Part shown: one piece after another, positions 8,702 to 17,872 of the stretch
How the letters are laid out: each line of letters begins with the position of its first letter
Position numbering within the stretch: the stretch's first letter is position 1
Assembly: GCA_018268315.1 (NCBI GenBank)
Contig: JAFDWU010000005.1
Coordinates: forward strand, 62,001-126,000
Reading direction: 5' to 3'
Length of the DNA: 64,000 nt
From: Armatimonadota bacterium
GTDB taxonomy: Bacteria > Armatimonadota > Fimbriimonadia > Fimbriimonadales > Fimbriimonadaceae
The notes under the pieces: model-generated
Told to the model about the DNA's origin: nothing
Database searches by the model: none
What the model saw: only the letters and a program-made list of their open reading frames with translations
Translations under genes and position numbers: made by a program

Positions 8702-10090
8702 TTAGTGGATTTGCCTTGCCAACTGAAGCGCGACTTCCATCTCTTTATCGCGCCCGCTCATGAACTCTTGAATCGTGTAGGTAACCGGCCGATCTGGCAT
8801 GATTCCTCGAATACTCTTGCTGGTCACCGCCATCTCGTACCGCATGAGCGGTACCACGACTTGAACCTTCGAATGAGGAAGTGTTACCTCGGCGGTTGGG
8901 CCCGAGTTGTTACCCTGGAGCCCGGCGCCGCTTTCCTCTCCAATAAAGGTTGCCCGCTTCTGCTGATAGGTGGTGGAGAGGAATTCTCCTGTGGTCGAGA
9001 AGCAGCCGCCGTTAATAAGAACGAAGACCTTGCCGGTGAACGTTGGCTTTTGCGGTTGCTGCGTACCCCAATTTGGATGGCCAGTTGCGTGGAAATAGCC
9101 ATCCTTGCCTTTCACGATGAGGCCCTTAGGTACATCGAGCTTCTGGCCATCCACGAATTCAAAGTGATCGTCATTCAGGACGAGGTCGCGGTAGTACGGG
9201 AAGGGCTTAAGCGCAAAGTGAGCGAATAGGTCCTTGCCCAGAGCGTCCGCTCCGCCGCCATTATTGCGAACATCGACGATCAGTGCTTTGGAGTGATTCT
9301 CTGCGATCTTCGCGAACGCCTCGTTGAAGAACTTGTCGAGAGGCCCGTTAAAGACGATAACCTTCAAAATCGCAATCTTCCCGCCGTCTTCGAACCGGAT
9401 TGATCCGTTGATATCACCTTGCTTCGGGGTCGGATACTTGGTGTTTTCAATGGCACTTAGCTTTGGCTCAAGCTCGCCATTTAGTCTTACCGGCGCTGAG
9501 CTGCCCGCAAATTCGACTCTGTAGGGTGCATAGAGGCCGCAGCAGGTGATGAGATGCTCGCTGAACGCCCAACCCTTCGACATTCGAGAGTCGGTTGAGG
9601 TTCGCACATCGCCATCATGCCCCTTCATCTCGTTGATCTGCGCCATGATCGACTTGGCCGGCATTCCGTTTATGGACCGGATTTCCTTGCCCGCGTATTG
9701 CTCGCAACCGATGGCGTGGTAGGCATACACTTTTCCGCGCAGCACCTTCACGTGGATTGGAAATAGGGGCGTCTTTGTCTTTATCTCGGTAATGACCGCC
9801 TCAGGAAGAATGGCGCCAGAGTGGACACAATGCATATCCGCAACCAGCTTTGAGGCAATTCTGAAGACCTGTACGCTGGTCATCGGCTGCCTAATTGATC
9901 GCTCGGCTTCGTCGAATGCGCGGTCCATCTGAGACTTGGGGTTGTAGCGGTAGATGCCAGGGTGGCACTTCTCGAGCGTCGTCCGAAGAGCCTTAATGTC
10001 TTCCCTAGCCTCAGCCGCCGTCAGTTTTTGAAGGGCGGCTTCGTTGAATCCGTCAGCGAGAGGAAGAGCTAGGGCCAAAGGGACGATCAT
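8702..10090 (-). CDS. S41-family (tail-specific/C-terminal processing) serine peptidase
   Basis: A ~462-residue protein, exported by its hydrophobic N-terminus (IVPLALALPLADG). The core has S41 features: ALIVDVRNNGGGADALG near residue 275, the nucleophile Ser in GGCFSTTGEF near residue 375, and the following GEESGAG strand. The N-terminal helical part (EDIKALRTTLEKCHPGIYRY) is common in this class. A Cys pair near residue 160 (CCGLYAPYR) is unusual. The catalytic Lys position is not obvious and activity is uncertain. I prefer the ATG at 10090 since TATCAT lies seven bases upstream; an in-frame ATG at 10099 is the alternative. Confidence 0.8.
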   Translation of the reverse strand: MIVPLALALPLADGFNEAALQKLTAAEAREDIKALRTTLEKCHPGIYRYNPKSQMDRAFDEAERSIRQPMTSVQVFRIASKLVADMHCVHSGAILPEAVITEIKTKTPLFPIHVKVLRGKVYAYHAIGCEQYAGKEIRSINGMPAKSIMAQINEMKGHDGDVRTSTDSRMSKGWAFSEHLITCCGLYAPYRVEFAGSSAPVRLNGELEPKLSAIENTKYPTPKQGDINGSIRFEDGGKIAILKVIVFNGPLDKFFNEAFAKIAENHSKALIVDVRNNGGGADALGKDLFAHFALKPFPYYRDLVLNDDHFEFVDGQKLDVPKGLIVKGKDGYFHATGHPNWGTQQPQKPTFTGKVFVLINGGCFSTTGEFLSTTYQQKRATFIGEESGAGLQGNNSGPTAEVTLPHSKVQVVVPLMRYEMAVTSKSIRGIMPDRPVTYTIQEFMSGRDKEMEVALQLARQIH

Positions 10091-10097
10091 GACGGAC

Positions 10098-10103
10098 ATG
10101 ATA
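10098..10103 (-). promoter_or_regulatory. -10 hexamer, S41 peptidase gene
   Basis: TATCAT seven bases before the ATG at 10090; no Shine-Dalgarno. Consistent with a leaderless mRNA. Confidence 0.45.
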
Positions 10104-10158
10104 CTTTCCGCGTACTGCCGTAATCGAAGCAGTAGGCCCTCAAGCCCACGGCTAAAAG

Positions 10159-10710
10159 CTATGGCAATGAGAGAATGATGGGAGTGATTTCGTCAAGCCA
10201 GGCAATCCGTGCCCTAGTCTCATGAATAACCCCTCGGTTGGCGAGCAACACGAACGGGTCTGCATCCTCTCCATCCCCAGCTACGACGGCCTCGCACTCT
10301 TGTAAGAACGATTCCAAAGTCGCTCTGGCGCTGGTAAGGAATGGTTGACGCAGTTCGCGAGGCAACGCGCCCAAGAAATTGATGCGAAGACGCAAGAGAT
10401 CGCGGGAGAATCTGATCTCGGCTTCGGGCGTCGGTGGCTTTAACCACTCCGTCAGTTGGCTAACGCCGGCTGAAGTGATAACAAGACGACGTTCTTTGCG
10501 GGCGCCGACGCCTTCCTCGCAGTAGTCAAGCAATCCGCCTTTGACAAGTCTCTCCACCGTAGGATATGTCGTCCCCGCCCGGTTTCGGTAATAGGTGGAG
10601 CTCGAGGACTTCAGCTCGCGCATGACTCCGTAGGTGGTGCACGGCCCAATCAGCCAAACAATGCCGAGTACGGTCTGCTCGATCGTTGAAAGTTGTTTCC
10701 TCTTGGCCAT
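10159..10710 (-). CDS. PadR-family transcriptional regulator
   Basis: A 183-residue protein. The winged helix occupies residues ~1-85 with the PadR order TIEQTVLGIVWLIGPCTTYGV, a recognition helix SSTYYRNRAGTTYPTVERL, and a wing with ARKERRLVITSAG. The C-terminal ~90 residues are a helical dimerisation part (LESFLQECEAVVA). PadR proteins usually repress neighbouring genes and their own. The gene is divergent from the aspartyl-protease-like gene, and a palindrome lies in the shared promoter (10736-10758), so these two genes are the likely targets. Confidence 0.85.
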   Translation of the reverse strand: MAKRKQLSTIEQTVLGIVWLIGPCTTYGVMRELKSSSSTYYRNRAGTTYPTVERLVKGGLLDYCEEGVGARKERRLVITSAGVSQLTEWLKPPTPEAEIRFSRDLLRLRINFLGALPRELRQPFLTSARATLESFLQECEAVVAGDGEDADPFVLLANRGVIHETRARIAWLDEITPIILSLP

Positions 10711-10735
10711 TGGTCCTACAGTTCTATGCGCCTTG

Positions 10736-10758
10736 ATATATTATGATTCGTAATATAT
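10736..10758. promoter_or_regulatory. probable PadR operator
   Basis: ATATATTA (10736-10743), seven bases, TAATATAT (10751-10758): a perfect 8-bp inverted repeat in the divergent promoter of the PadR gene and the aspartyl-protease-like gene. The AT-rich dyad fits PadR-type sites (ATGT/ACAT-like), though the exact consensus is not matched. Confidence 0.55.
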
Positions 10759-10775
10759 ATCGGACGTCTTCAATA

Positions 10776-12275
10776 ATGATCTTATCTCTTTTGCTCGCAA
10801 CTTATCTTCAAGACCTTACGGTCATCGACGTGCTTGCTCACGCAAGAGGTGCGGTCGGCGTCACCGCTGCGCCGACATGGAAGGAGGCTTCGCTAACCGG
10901 CAAGGCGGTCTATAACGGTGTCGACTGCCAATACTCCATGCGCTTTCAACCCAATGGTCAGTTCGTCGAAAACCTGCGCGGAGACTTAATGGGTGGCGGC
11001 GGATTTGACGGTAAGCAAAGCTGGCTCATTGACTCCAGCGGCATGGCCAGGCGGACGTGCGGAGAAGACGCGGCCATTGAGGAAACTATCGCTTCGTTTG
11101 TCACAAACCGCTGGCTGCGAGAAGGCGTGCTTGAGAAGAGCTTCTTGATATCGCAGAAGAACGGGGAGACCACTTTGCTGGTTAAGAACTGGGAGAGCAA
11201 GCTATTTGAAACCGTAACCATCGACAGCCAGACTTGGCTGCCGAAAAAGCTGAGTCTCGATACTCACAACGGCCCTGTGCAGATAACGCTTGCCAACTGG
11301 CAGTCGGTTGGATCGGAGCAGATACCATTCCACGCGGAGATCAATGATCGCGGCTCGATTTCGACACTTGATGTTCAGCAGGGCTCAACATCGGAGGTGT
11401 TGAACGAAGGGGCGTACGCCATGCCGACGGAGATGCCGGACGACTGGTCCTACGACTCGGCCATCCCAGCTCAGATCGAGGCGAAGACCGTCCGAGGGCA
11501 CATCTTCGTGCATCCACTGATCAACGGCAAGGACGTAGGCTGGTTCATCTTGGATACCTGCGCGGAGATCATGATGATCGACGAGCACACCGCAGATTCC
11601 ATCGGCCTTCAGAAGTTTGGCGGAGCGGCGATTTCGGGTGTAGGCGGCACGATAATCGAGCCTTTCCGCCGCGCCTCGGAGATGACGCTTGGACCGGCGA
11701 AGGTTCGGAACATCGTCTTCAACCAACTCGACACCACGGGGTTCTCAAAGGTATTTGGCATTCAGGTCGCCGGCATCGTAGGCGGCGATGTGCTTAAGCG
11801 ATTCGTTGCGAGCGTCGATGTAGAGAAGCCAGCGGTAGCGCTTTATGATCGCCGCTCGTACCAGCTGCCTACGGGCTCATGGCTTCCGCTTACGTTTCTT
11901 GACGGCAACCCCGCCGTCGAAGGGACGATTGAGGGTGATCGACGAGGCCTGTTTCACTTGGACGCGGGCTCCGACGGCTCGCTCGTCATTCACACGCCCT
12001 TCGTGAACGCCCTTCACCTGCTGGATAACCGCGAGACAAAGGCGGGGGCGACCGGCGGCTTTGGCGGGCAGGTCTCAACTCAAGAAGGAACCTTGGAATG
12101 GTTTACGTTGGGAGGGCATCGCTTCGAGCAGGTCAGGACGACGTTCTCGAAAGCCGAGACGGGCTCGTTCGCAAACACGGATGTCATGGGCAACGTCGGA
12201 CAGCTGTTGATGAAGCCCTTCACGCTCATCTTCGACTTCGGCGGCTACCGGGTTGCGTTCTTGCCGAAGGGCTGA
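10776..12275 (+). CDS. exported retropepsin-like aspartyl protease family protein
   Basis: About 499 residues with a signal peptide (ILSLLLATYLQ). Residues ~25-210 resemble the LolA/outer-membrane-lipoprotein-sorting beta fold. Residues ~240-360 form a retropepsin-like domain where the catalytic triplet reads DTC (WFILDTCAEIMMID) instead of DTG/DSG; the partner glycine-loop GAAISGVGG follows. A second copy at ~375-495 has DAGSDGSLVI. Such tandem domains occur in bacterial predicted aspartyl proteases. The substitution of Gly by Cys makes activity uncertain. The ATG at 10776 is preferred because an upstream in-frame ATG at 10743 lies inside the operator palindrome. Confidence 0.7.
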   Translation: MILSLLLATYLQDLTVIDVLAHARGAVGVTAAPTWKEASLTGKAVYNGVDCQYSMRFQPNGQFVENLRGDLMGGGGFDGKQSWLIDSSGMARRTCGEDAAIEETIASFVTNRWLREGVLEKSFLISQKNGETTLLVKNWESKLFETVTIDSQTWLPKKLSLDTHNGPVQITLANWQSVGSEQIPFHAEINDRGSISTLDVQQGSTSEVLNEGAYAMPTEMPDDWSYDSAIPAQIEAKTVRGHIFVHPLINGKDVGWFILDTCAEIMMIDEHTADSIGLQKFGGAAISGVGGTIIEPFRRASEMTLGPAKVRNIVFNQLDTTGFSKVFGIQVAGIVGGDVLKRFVASVDVEKPAVALYDRRSYQLPTGSWLPLTFLDGNPAVEGTIEGDRRGLFHLDAGSDGSLVIHTPFVNALHLLDNRETKAGATGGFGGQVSTQEGTLEWFTLGGHRFEQVRTTFSKAETGSFANTDVMGNVGQLLMKPFTLIFDFGGYRVAFLPKG

Positions 12276-12372
12276 ATTACTTGGCGTGGATGAGCGCCTG
12301 ATTGCAGAGCCTTTGTGGCGAAGCTGGCTAAGTGATTTCCGTAAGAAACTCGCCCAACGTGGCAGTTCTAGC

Positions 12373-12394
12373 TATAATGTTGCTCGATTGGAGG
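12373..12394 (+). promoter_or_regulatory. promoter -10 and ribosome binding site of the DUF1326 gene
   Basis: A consensus TATAAT (12373-12378) is followed by GGAGG (12390-12394), ten bases before the ATG at 12405. No good -35 is visible. This gene is leadered, unlike many neighbours. Confidence 0.6.
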
Positions 12395-12404
12395 TATTTC
12401 TATC

Positions 12405-13052
12405 ATGATCGCGCCCTTCTTTGGACACTTGCTCCTGCTATGGTCGGCAGGCACGGTGAACTACGAATTCGATGCCCTGTTCACGGAGGGTTGCAGTTGC
12501 GGCAACGTGTGCGCGGCTGAAATAACCGGGCTGGATACGAAATGCCACGGCATCAGCGGCATGCAATTTATCAGCGGCAAGGTTGGAGGTACGGACATAA
12601 GCGGCGCAAAGGCGGCGTGGGTCTTCTTTCCGGGAAGCGTCGAGCTATTCATCGATGCGCCCAAGGCGCAACAGGCGGGGGTGGAATTCCTTATCCGGCA
12701 TCTGATTTCTGATTGGGGAAAGATGGAGTCGGTGGAAAACCTTCCCATCTCAATAACCAGCGAAAGCGTGATGATCGACAGTGGCAAGGTCGCAAGAATG
12801 GCGATCAAGCCGGTCACGGGTAAGACCGGTAGCTTCGTCAGTCACGGCAACTTGGCGAGTCCTCTGCATGACACGATCTACCAAGGGGTGACGAAGTCAG
12901 CCGAATTCAACGACCGGGGAGTGATGGGCCGCAGCTTCCAGATGAAGGAAACCAACGCCTACTTCTATCCTCATTGCAAGATGAAGGGCAGCTTCACCGA
13001 CGGCGCTCAAACGGCGAGGGTTACGGCTTCACACGGGTACGGCCCTTTGTAA
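12405..13052 (+). CDS. DUF1326 domain protein
   Basis: A 215-residue protein. An N-terminal hydrophobic stretch (MIAPFFGHLLLLWSAG) may be a signal anchor. Then comes the DUF1326 start with a Cys cluster, EGCSCGNVCAAE near residue 27, followed by alternating strands to the conserved end QMKETNAYFYPHCKMKGSF. The family's function is not established; Cys clustering suggests metal or redox binding. Consensus -10 and GGAGG precede it. Its 3' end overlaps the convergent methyltransferase gene by 24 bp. Confidence 0.7.
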   Translation: MIAPFFGHLLLLWSAGTVNYEFDALFTEGCSCGNVCAAEITGLDTKCHGISGMQFISGKVGGTDISGAKAAWVFFPGSVELFIDAPKAQQAGVEFLIRHLISDWGKMESVENLPISITSESVMIDSGKVARMAIKPVTGKTGSFVSHGNLASPLHDTIYQGVTKSAEFNDRGVMGRSFQMKETNAYFYPHCKMKGSFTDGAQTARVTASHGYGPL

Positions 13053-13757
13053 GACGGCGACCGTAAACGGTTGAACGTCTCCCCAAGGCGTCCTATGGGA
13101 AATCTCGTCGGATGCAACCAATGCGAACCCGTTGCTGAAGATTGCCGCGAGCTGAGTGGCGCTATAGCGACACACCGGCAAGTTGCTACAGCTTTCAGGG
13201 CCGCTAGGGGCGAACGTGAGTAGCACGAGATGCCCACCGGGCACGATTGATCGCGCGGCCAACATAGCGTAATGACTCCTGTCGGTCTCGTTGGTCAGGA
13301 AGTGGAAAAGCGCGCGATCGTGCCATAGCTCAAACTTGCCAATCTCCTCAGTCGTCAGGATATCCGCGGTGATAAACGTCACTTTCTCCGCCTTTGCGCC
13401 TAGCCTGGCTCGGGTGGAATCCAGGGCAGCTTTGGATATATCCAGGAGGGTGATATTCGCGTAGCCATCGGTCAGAAGGAGGTCGACCAATCGCGACGTC
13501 CCCGCTCCGACATCGATGATTCGGGCGGACTTGTCAAGGCAATGTCGCCGTACGAGATCGAAGGAAATCTGAGGATTGAGCTCGAACCAACTTAGCTCTT
13601 CCTCGGGCTTCCCGCCGTAAACCTTCTGCCAATGTTCAGAGTCATTGTGCACATGCACCTCCCCCACTTCGCCCTTCCCGAGGGTACCCGTCTCGTAATG
13701 GTTGTCAGAACAAGTGAGGAGGTACACGGCGTCGCCGCTTTCCCGGAGAGCCGTCAT
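13029..13757 (-). CDS. class I SAM-dependent methyltransferase
   Basis: A 242-residue protein with a Rossmann-like core: motif I IIDVGAGTSRLVDLL near residue 88, acidic strand end ITLLDIS, motif II-like FITADIL, and post-motif GGHLVLLTFAPSGP. The early HWQKVYGGKPEEELSWFE matches small methyltransferases related to TehB/thiopurine types; the substrate is unknown. The first ~35 residues before this are not typical, but the start at 13757 is supported by a TAATG overlap with the upstream DinB stop, meaning coupled translation. Confidence 0.8.
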   Translation of the reverse strand: MTALRESGDAVYLLTCSDNHYETGTLGKGEVGEVHVHNDSEHWQKVYGGKPEEELSWFELNPQISFDLVRRHCLDKSARIIDVGAGTSRLVDLLLTDGYANITLLDISKAALDSTRARLGAKAEKVTFITADILTTEEIGKFELWHDRALFHFLTNETDRSHYAMLAARSIVPGGHLVLLTFAPSGPESCSNLPVCRYSATQLAAIFSNGFALVASDEISHRTPWGDVQPFTVAVLQRAVPV

Positions 13758-14245
13758 TAAATGGTCATCGGGCCGATCCAGTCAATCTCGATATCCCGCG
13801 CCATCAGAAGCTCCGACAGTTGGCCGACATGACCCTGCAGGTGCCGCAAGGCAAGGAACAGATGCTCGATCTTTGACAGATCCTGGTACCACGGGAAGCC
13901 ACAATACGGGGCGGTTAAATCTAGGGCCTGCATCCGCTCTGGTGCAATCTGGGCGATGAAGTCGATGTACTCAAGGATCTCGGCTTTCGAGTAGGGTTCT
14001 TCCACCTTTGGCTGATCCCAAAGAATTCGGCAATCGACACGCGTCTTGCCCCAGGGCTTAAACGACTCCAAGTCCTGACTGAGATACATGTGGGCGTAAT
14101 AGGAGGCGTGAAAGGCGATGCGCCAGTAGGCGCGGGGGTGTTTCCCCGCCAGCCACAGATCATCTGGGCAGCGGTCGACGGTCTGCCTGAACATCTCCAA
14201 GGCGGACAAGGTTTGACGTAACAGAGGTGCGCGAAGTCCTTCCAC
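13757..14245 (-). CDS. DinB-family putative metal-dependent protein
   Basis: About 162 residues forming a four-helix DinB-like bundle. Likely metal-ligand His residues are seen in the helix FHASYYAHMYL near residue 50 and in LRHLQGHVGQL near the C-terminus. DinB/YfiT-like proteins include thiol-S-transferases using bacillithiol or mycothiol, but most are uncharacterised. The chain could start at ATG 14254, but TACAAT lies seven bases before the in-frame GTG at 14245, which I prefer. It is coupled to the methyltransferase downstream. Confidence 0.75.
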   Translation of the reverse strand: MEGLRAPLLRQTLSALEMFRQTVDRCPDDLWLAGKHPRAYWRIAFHASYYAHMYLSQDLESFKPWGKTRVDCRILWDQPKVEEPYSKAEILEYIDFIAQIAPERMQALDLTAPYCGFPWYQDLSKIEHLFLALRHLQGHVGQLSELLMARDIEIDWIGPMTI

Positions 14246-14252
14246 GGGCGGC

Positions 14253-14314
14253 ATTGTACCGGGGCGAATTTAGCGGAATCGGCGACATTGGCCGCATGGT
14301 TTCTGGGTTACCCT
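14253..14314. promoter_or_regulatory. back-to-back -10 hexamers (DinB gene and CHAD gene)
   Basis: On the minus strand TACAAT (14253-14258) is seven bases before GTG 14245. On the plus strand TACCCT (14309-14314) is six bases before ATG 14321. Neither gene has a Shine-Dalgarno. Together they define a compact divergent promoter region. Confidence 0.5.
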
Positions 14315-14320
14315 GATCTT

Positions 14321-15202
14321 ATGGGATCGAACGATCCTGTCAGTAATAAGCTTGCCGGCGATCCTGATAGTCCGTTGGGGCAGGAGATCGCACGCCGGGC
14401 GAAGTCCCATCTCAAGAAGATAAGAAAGCTTTCCGTGGGCGCATGTCTGGGGGACGTGGACGCCGTTCACGATATGCGGGTTGAGGTTCGCCGCCTAAGG
14501 GCGCTCATTCGCCTAAAGCGAGATTTCCTGAAGCGGAAGGGGCTAAAGCCGCTCGCCGCGTTCGCCAAGGACCTTGGCTGCAAGCTGGGCGCGGTAAGGG
14601 CGGAAGATGTGCTCATTATGAGATTGCGCGAGCTTTGCCCGTCTGATGCCCTTCGGATTCTTGAGATAGGAGTTGCGCTACGCCGATCCGTTTGCGCAAA
14701 GCAGCTCTGCTCGCTTCTTGAATCCGGCGGCTTTAATGCTTGGCTCAAGGGCGTTGAAAATCATCTGTGCTGCGAAGACGGCCCGAATGAACACGTTCGT
14801 GACTTCGCAGATCGCGCCCTCAAGCGCGCTTTCGAGCCGTTAGGCGCCCGGTCAGGGATGGATGGGCTTGCGACGCTGCAAGAGATGCATTCCCTTCGCA
14901 TCCATGCGAAGAAGTTTCGTTACGTGCTGGAATTCTTTGCCCGCTCCACCTCGTGGGACGCCTCCTCCACATTGGCAAAACTGCCCGACCTTCAAGACTA
15001 TCTTGGCGAGCTGCACGATGAAGACGTTCTGCTGCAAGAGCTGCACGGCGCGCAAAAGCTGGCTGTTGAATGGCGAGCGAAGGAAGTGGAAGAGCTGAAG
15101 GAAGCTGCCACGAACGTGCAAAGAAGTATCGACCAGCAGCGCAAGGCCGCGCCGGAACATTGGGCGTTCTTGTTTAAAGACCTTCCCGCCGTACTTCGAT
15201 AG
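14321..15202 (+). CDS. CHAD-domain protein
   Basis: A 293-residue helical protein with the CHAD features: KIRKLSVGACLGDVDAVHDMRVEVRRLRALIRL near residues 34-66 (the conserved His and Arg/Lys-rich helices) and LHSLRIHAKKFRYVLEFF-like residues near 190-210 (here MHSLRIHAKKFRYVLEFF). CHAD domains bind inorganic polyphosphate. There is no polyphosphate kinase or CYTH domain nearby. I chose the ATG at 14321 over 14288, since TACCCT sits six bases before it. It ends six bases from the convergent mgtA stop. Confidence 0.85.
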   Translation: MGSNDPVSNKLAGDPDSPLGQEIARRAKSHLKKIRKLSVGACLGDVDAVHDMRVEVRRLRALIRLKRDFLKRKGLKPLAAFAKDLGCKLGAVRAEDVLIMRLRELCPSDALRILEIGVALRRSVCAKQLCSLLESGGFNAWLKGVENHLCCEDGPNEHVRDFADRALKRAFEPLGARSGMDGLATLQEMHSLRIHAKKFRYVLEFFARSTSWDASSTLAKLPDLQDYLGELHDEDVLLQELHGAQKLAVEWRAKEVEELKEAATNVQRSIDQQRKAAPEHWAFLFKDLPAVLR

Positions 15203-15208
15203 GAAGGG

Positions 15209-17833
15209 TCACTCGCCGAAGCGACGGATGAACCAGACTTTAACCAGCTGAGTCAGGGTGGCGTAGGCGAGCAGCATTACTGCCAAGTATCCCCAGAACA
15301 AAGCGGGAAGCCGAACGAAGCCGAGCGTATCCGCGAGCGGCGAAACCGTCAGCCATGCGCCGACCGCGACAATGATCAACGAAGTCAGAAGGAGCGGCCA
15401 GCTTGCGCGGCTCTCGATAAACGGAATCTTGTTGGTTCGAATGATGTGGATGATGAGCGTCTGCGTGAAAAGCGACTCCACAAACCAGCCGGTGTGGAAC
15501 AGCGCCGGGTTTTGCCAGCAGTGAAACACATTCAGCATCAGGAAGAACGTGAAATAGTCAAAGATCGAGCTAATTGGCCCGATGAAGAGGATGAAACGCA
15601 GTATCTTGCTGATCTTCCACTGACGAGGCTTGTTCAACCAATCGGCATCCACCTGGTCGGTGGGGATCGTGGTCTGTGAGAAGTCGTAAAGCAGGTTGTT
15701 GGTCAGCACCTGGATCGGCAGCATCGGCAGGAACGGCAAGAAGGCGCTTGCGCCGACCACGCTGAACATGTTGCCAAAATTCGAGCTCGCCGCCATCTTG
15801 ATGTACTTCACGATGTTGGCGAAGACACGCCGCCCTTCGATGACTCCTTGCTGCAGTACGAGAAGGCTGTTCTCCAGCAGGATGATGTCAGAGGACTCCT
15901 TGGCGATATCCACCGCGCTGTCGACCGAGATGCCGACGTCCGCTGCCTTCAACGCGGGAGCGTCATTGATGCCATCCCCCATGAAGCCGACCACATGCCC
16001 CTTGCTTTGCAACGCGCGGATGATTCGCTGCTTGTGAGCGGGCACAAGCCTTGCGAATACGCTCGCCGTGTTCGCAGCCTCAGCTAGCTCAGCATTGCTC
16101 ATCTTTTCGATATCGGAACCGAGCAGCAGGTGCTCAACGGGAATGCCGACTTGCGAGCAGATATAGGTGGTGATGATCTGGTTGTCACCAGTCAGCACCT
16201 TAACGCCAACGCTCAGGTCGGATAGTTCCTTCAGGGCTTCGCTAGCGGTTTCTTTCGGCGGATCAAGGAAAGCGAGGAAGCCGAGAAGAATTAGATCGGA
16301 CTCCTCTTTGATCGTATACACGGGCTCGTCGGGACCGGTTGGCAATTCCTTATAAGCAAGCGCGATCACTCGAAAACCCTCGCCGTTCAGGTCGTCAGCA
16401 AGCTTTCGCCGAAGGGCATCGTGCTCAGGCAGCACCTCGATGACTTGGCCTTCAACCTCAACGCGAGTGCAAAGGCTAACCACTTCATCCACCGCGCCTT
16501 TGCAGATCAGCGTGTTCAACCCCGTTTGGTCTTCGACCACCACCGACATGCGCCGACGCACAAAGTCAAACGGCAGCTCATCGATCTTCTTGTATTTCTC
16601 TTTGGCATTCACCCGCTCGCCCATCTCCTCATGGTCGAGCACGGCTTCATCCATCATGTTTCGAAGGCCGGTATGGTAGTAGCTGTTCAGATAGCAGTAC
16701 TGCAGCACGCGCTCGCTGGGGTTGCCGTGAACGTCAAGGTGCTTGACGAGGACGATTTTGCCTTGCGTGAGGGTGCCGGTCTTATCGGTGCAAAGGACGT
16801 CCATCGCCCCGAAGTTCTGGATGGCGTTGAGGCGCTTTACGATGACCTTCTTGCGCATCATCGCCAACGCGCCCTTGCTCAGGTTTACCGTCACGATCAT
16901 CGGCAGCATTTCCGGGGTTAGGCCCACCGCTACCGCCATCGCGAACAGAAACGCCTCCATCCAGTTGTGTCTGCTGAAGCCGTTGATGAGGAAGACTGCC
17001 GGGACCATCACGCCGATCAGCCGGATCATGAGCCAGGTGAATTTGTTGACCCCCTGATCGAAGCTGGTCAGCTGTCGTTGGCCCACGATGCTGGTTGCAA
17101 GCGATCCAAAGTAGGTCCGGTTGCCGGTGTTAACCACCACCGCCGTCGCCGAGCCGCTCTCCACGTTCGAGCCAAGGAAGCAGATGTTGGACAGTTCCAG
17201 AGGATTGCCACCAGTCGCCTCACACGGGGCAGGTTTCTTTTCAACCGGCAGAGACTCACCAGTGAGAGCCGCTTGATTCAAAAACAGGTCTTTGGCAGAG
17301 AGCACCCGCACGTCGCCGGGGGTCATATCTCCGGCCGCCAGCTGGATGATGTCGCCTGGCACAAGCGTCTTAAGGGCAACCTCTTCCGGCTGACCACCAC
17401 GCACCACCGTTGCGGTGTTGCGGACCATTGCACGCAGTTCCTCCGCAGCATTGTCGGCGCGCATTTCCTGCACGAAGCGCAGCACGATGCCGAGGATGAC
17501 CATCACGAATATCACCGCGGTCGCGCGCATGTCACCGGTGAGAAACGAAACGGTTCCCAGCGCCAGTAGCAGTAGTACGAGCGGGTTCTTAACGTTCGTC
17601 AAGAGGCGCATCAGCGCGGAAAGATGCTTTTCTCGGGCGATCTCATTTGGGCCGAGTTTCTTCAGGCGTAGGGCGCTCTCAGCGGCGCTTATCCCATCGA
17701 TTTGCGATCCAAGCTCTCGAAGAACGGTGTCGCAGTCTTTCCGTGCAACTTCAAGAAGCCGAGCGGATTGATCGGAGTGTCCGGATAGCGTCGGCGGTTC
17801 TGTTGACCGCTCGTTAATATTTGTACTGGGCAT
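15209..17833 (-). CDS. mgtA: magnesium-translocating P-type ATPase MgtA
   Basis: An 874-residue P3B-type ATPase that imports Mg2+ across the inner membrane. It shows the actuator TGES, the membrane motif LTPEMLPMIV near residue 305, phosphorylation site CTDKTGTLTQG near residue 348, family-typical YLNSYYHTGLRNMMDEA near residue 385, [10 protein letters not shown] near residue 616, and the C-terminal signature TNNLLYDFSQ with six further membrane helices. Length is normal. Only ~40 bp separate it from the upstream S41 gene, so there is no room for an M-box or long mgtA leader. TATCCT lies 18 bases before the ATG. Confidence 0.95.
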   Translation of the reverse strand: MPSTNINERSTEPPTLSGHSDQSARLLEVARKDCDTVLRELGSQIDGISAAESALRLKKLGPNEIAREKHLSALMRLLTNVKNPLVLLLLALGTVSFLTGDMRATAVIFVMVILGIVLRFVQEMRADNAAEELRAMVRNTATVVRGGQPEEVALKTLVPGDIIQLAAGDMTPGDVRVLSAKDLFLNQAALTGESLPVEKKPAPCEATGGNPLELSNICFLGSNVESGSATAVVVNTGNRTYFGSLATSIVGQRQLTSFDQGVNKFTWLMIRLIGVMVPAVFLINGFSRHNWMEAFLFAMAVAVGLTPEMLPMIVTVNLSKGALAMMRKKVIVKRLNAIQNFGAMDVLCTDKTGTLTQGKIVLVKHLDVHGNPSERVLQYCYLNSYYHTGLRNMMDEAVLDHEEMGERVNAKEKYKKIDELPFDFVRRRMSVVVEDQTGLNTLICKGAVDEVVSLCTRVEVEGQVIEVLPEHDALRRKLADDLNGEGFRVIALAYKELPTGPDEPVYTIKEESDLILLGFLAFLDPPKETASEALKELSDLSVGVKVLTGDNQIITTYICSQVGIPVEHLLLGSDIEKMSNAELAEAANTASVFARLVPAHKQRIIRALQSKGHVVGFMGDGINDAPALKAADVGISVDSAVDIAKESSDIILLENSLLVLQQGVIEGRRVFANIVKYIKMAASSNFGNMFSVVGASAFLPFLPMLPIQVLTNNLLYDFSQTTIPTDQVDADWLNKPRQWKISKILRFILFIGPISSIFDYFTFFLMLNVFHCWQNPALFHTGWFVESLFTQTLIIHIIRTNKIPFIESRASWPLLLTSLIIVAVGAWLTVSPLADTLGFVRLPALFWGYLAVMLLAYATLTQLVKVWFIRRFGE

Positions 17834-17872
17834 GGGCCCTGGTCCGCATGTAGGATACCCACGGAGTCTGCG

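Noticed and set aside
17834-17872. M-box riboswitch or leader peptide upstream of mgtA
   Set aside because: Only about 40 bp separate mgtA from the upstream gene, too short for an M-box, and no structure is seen.
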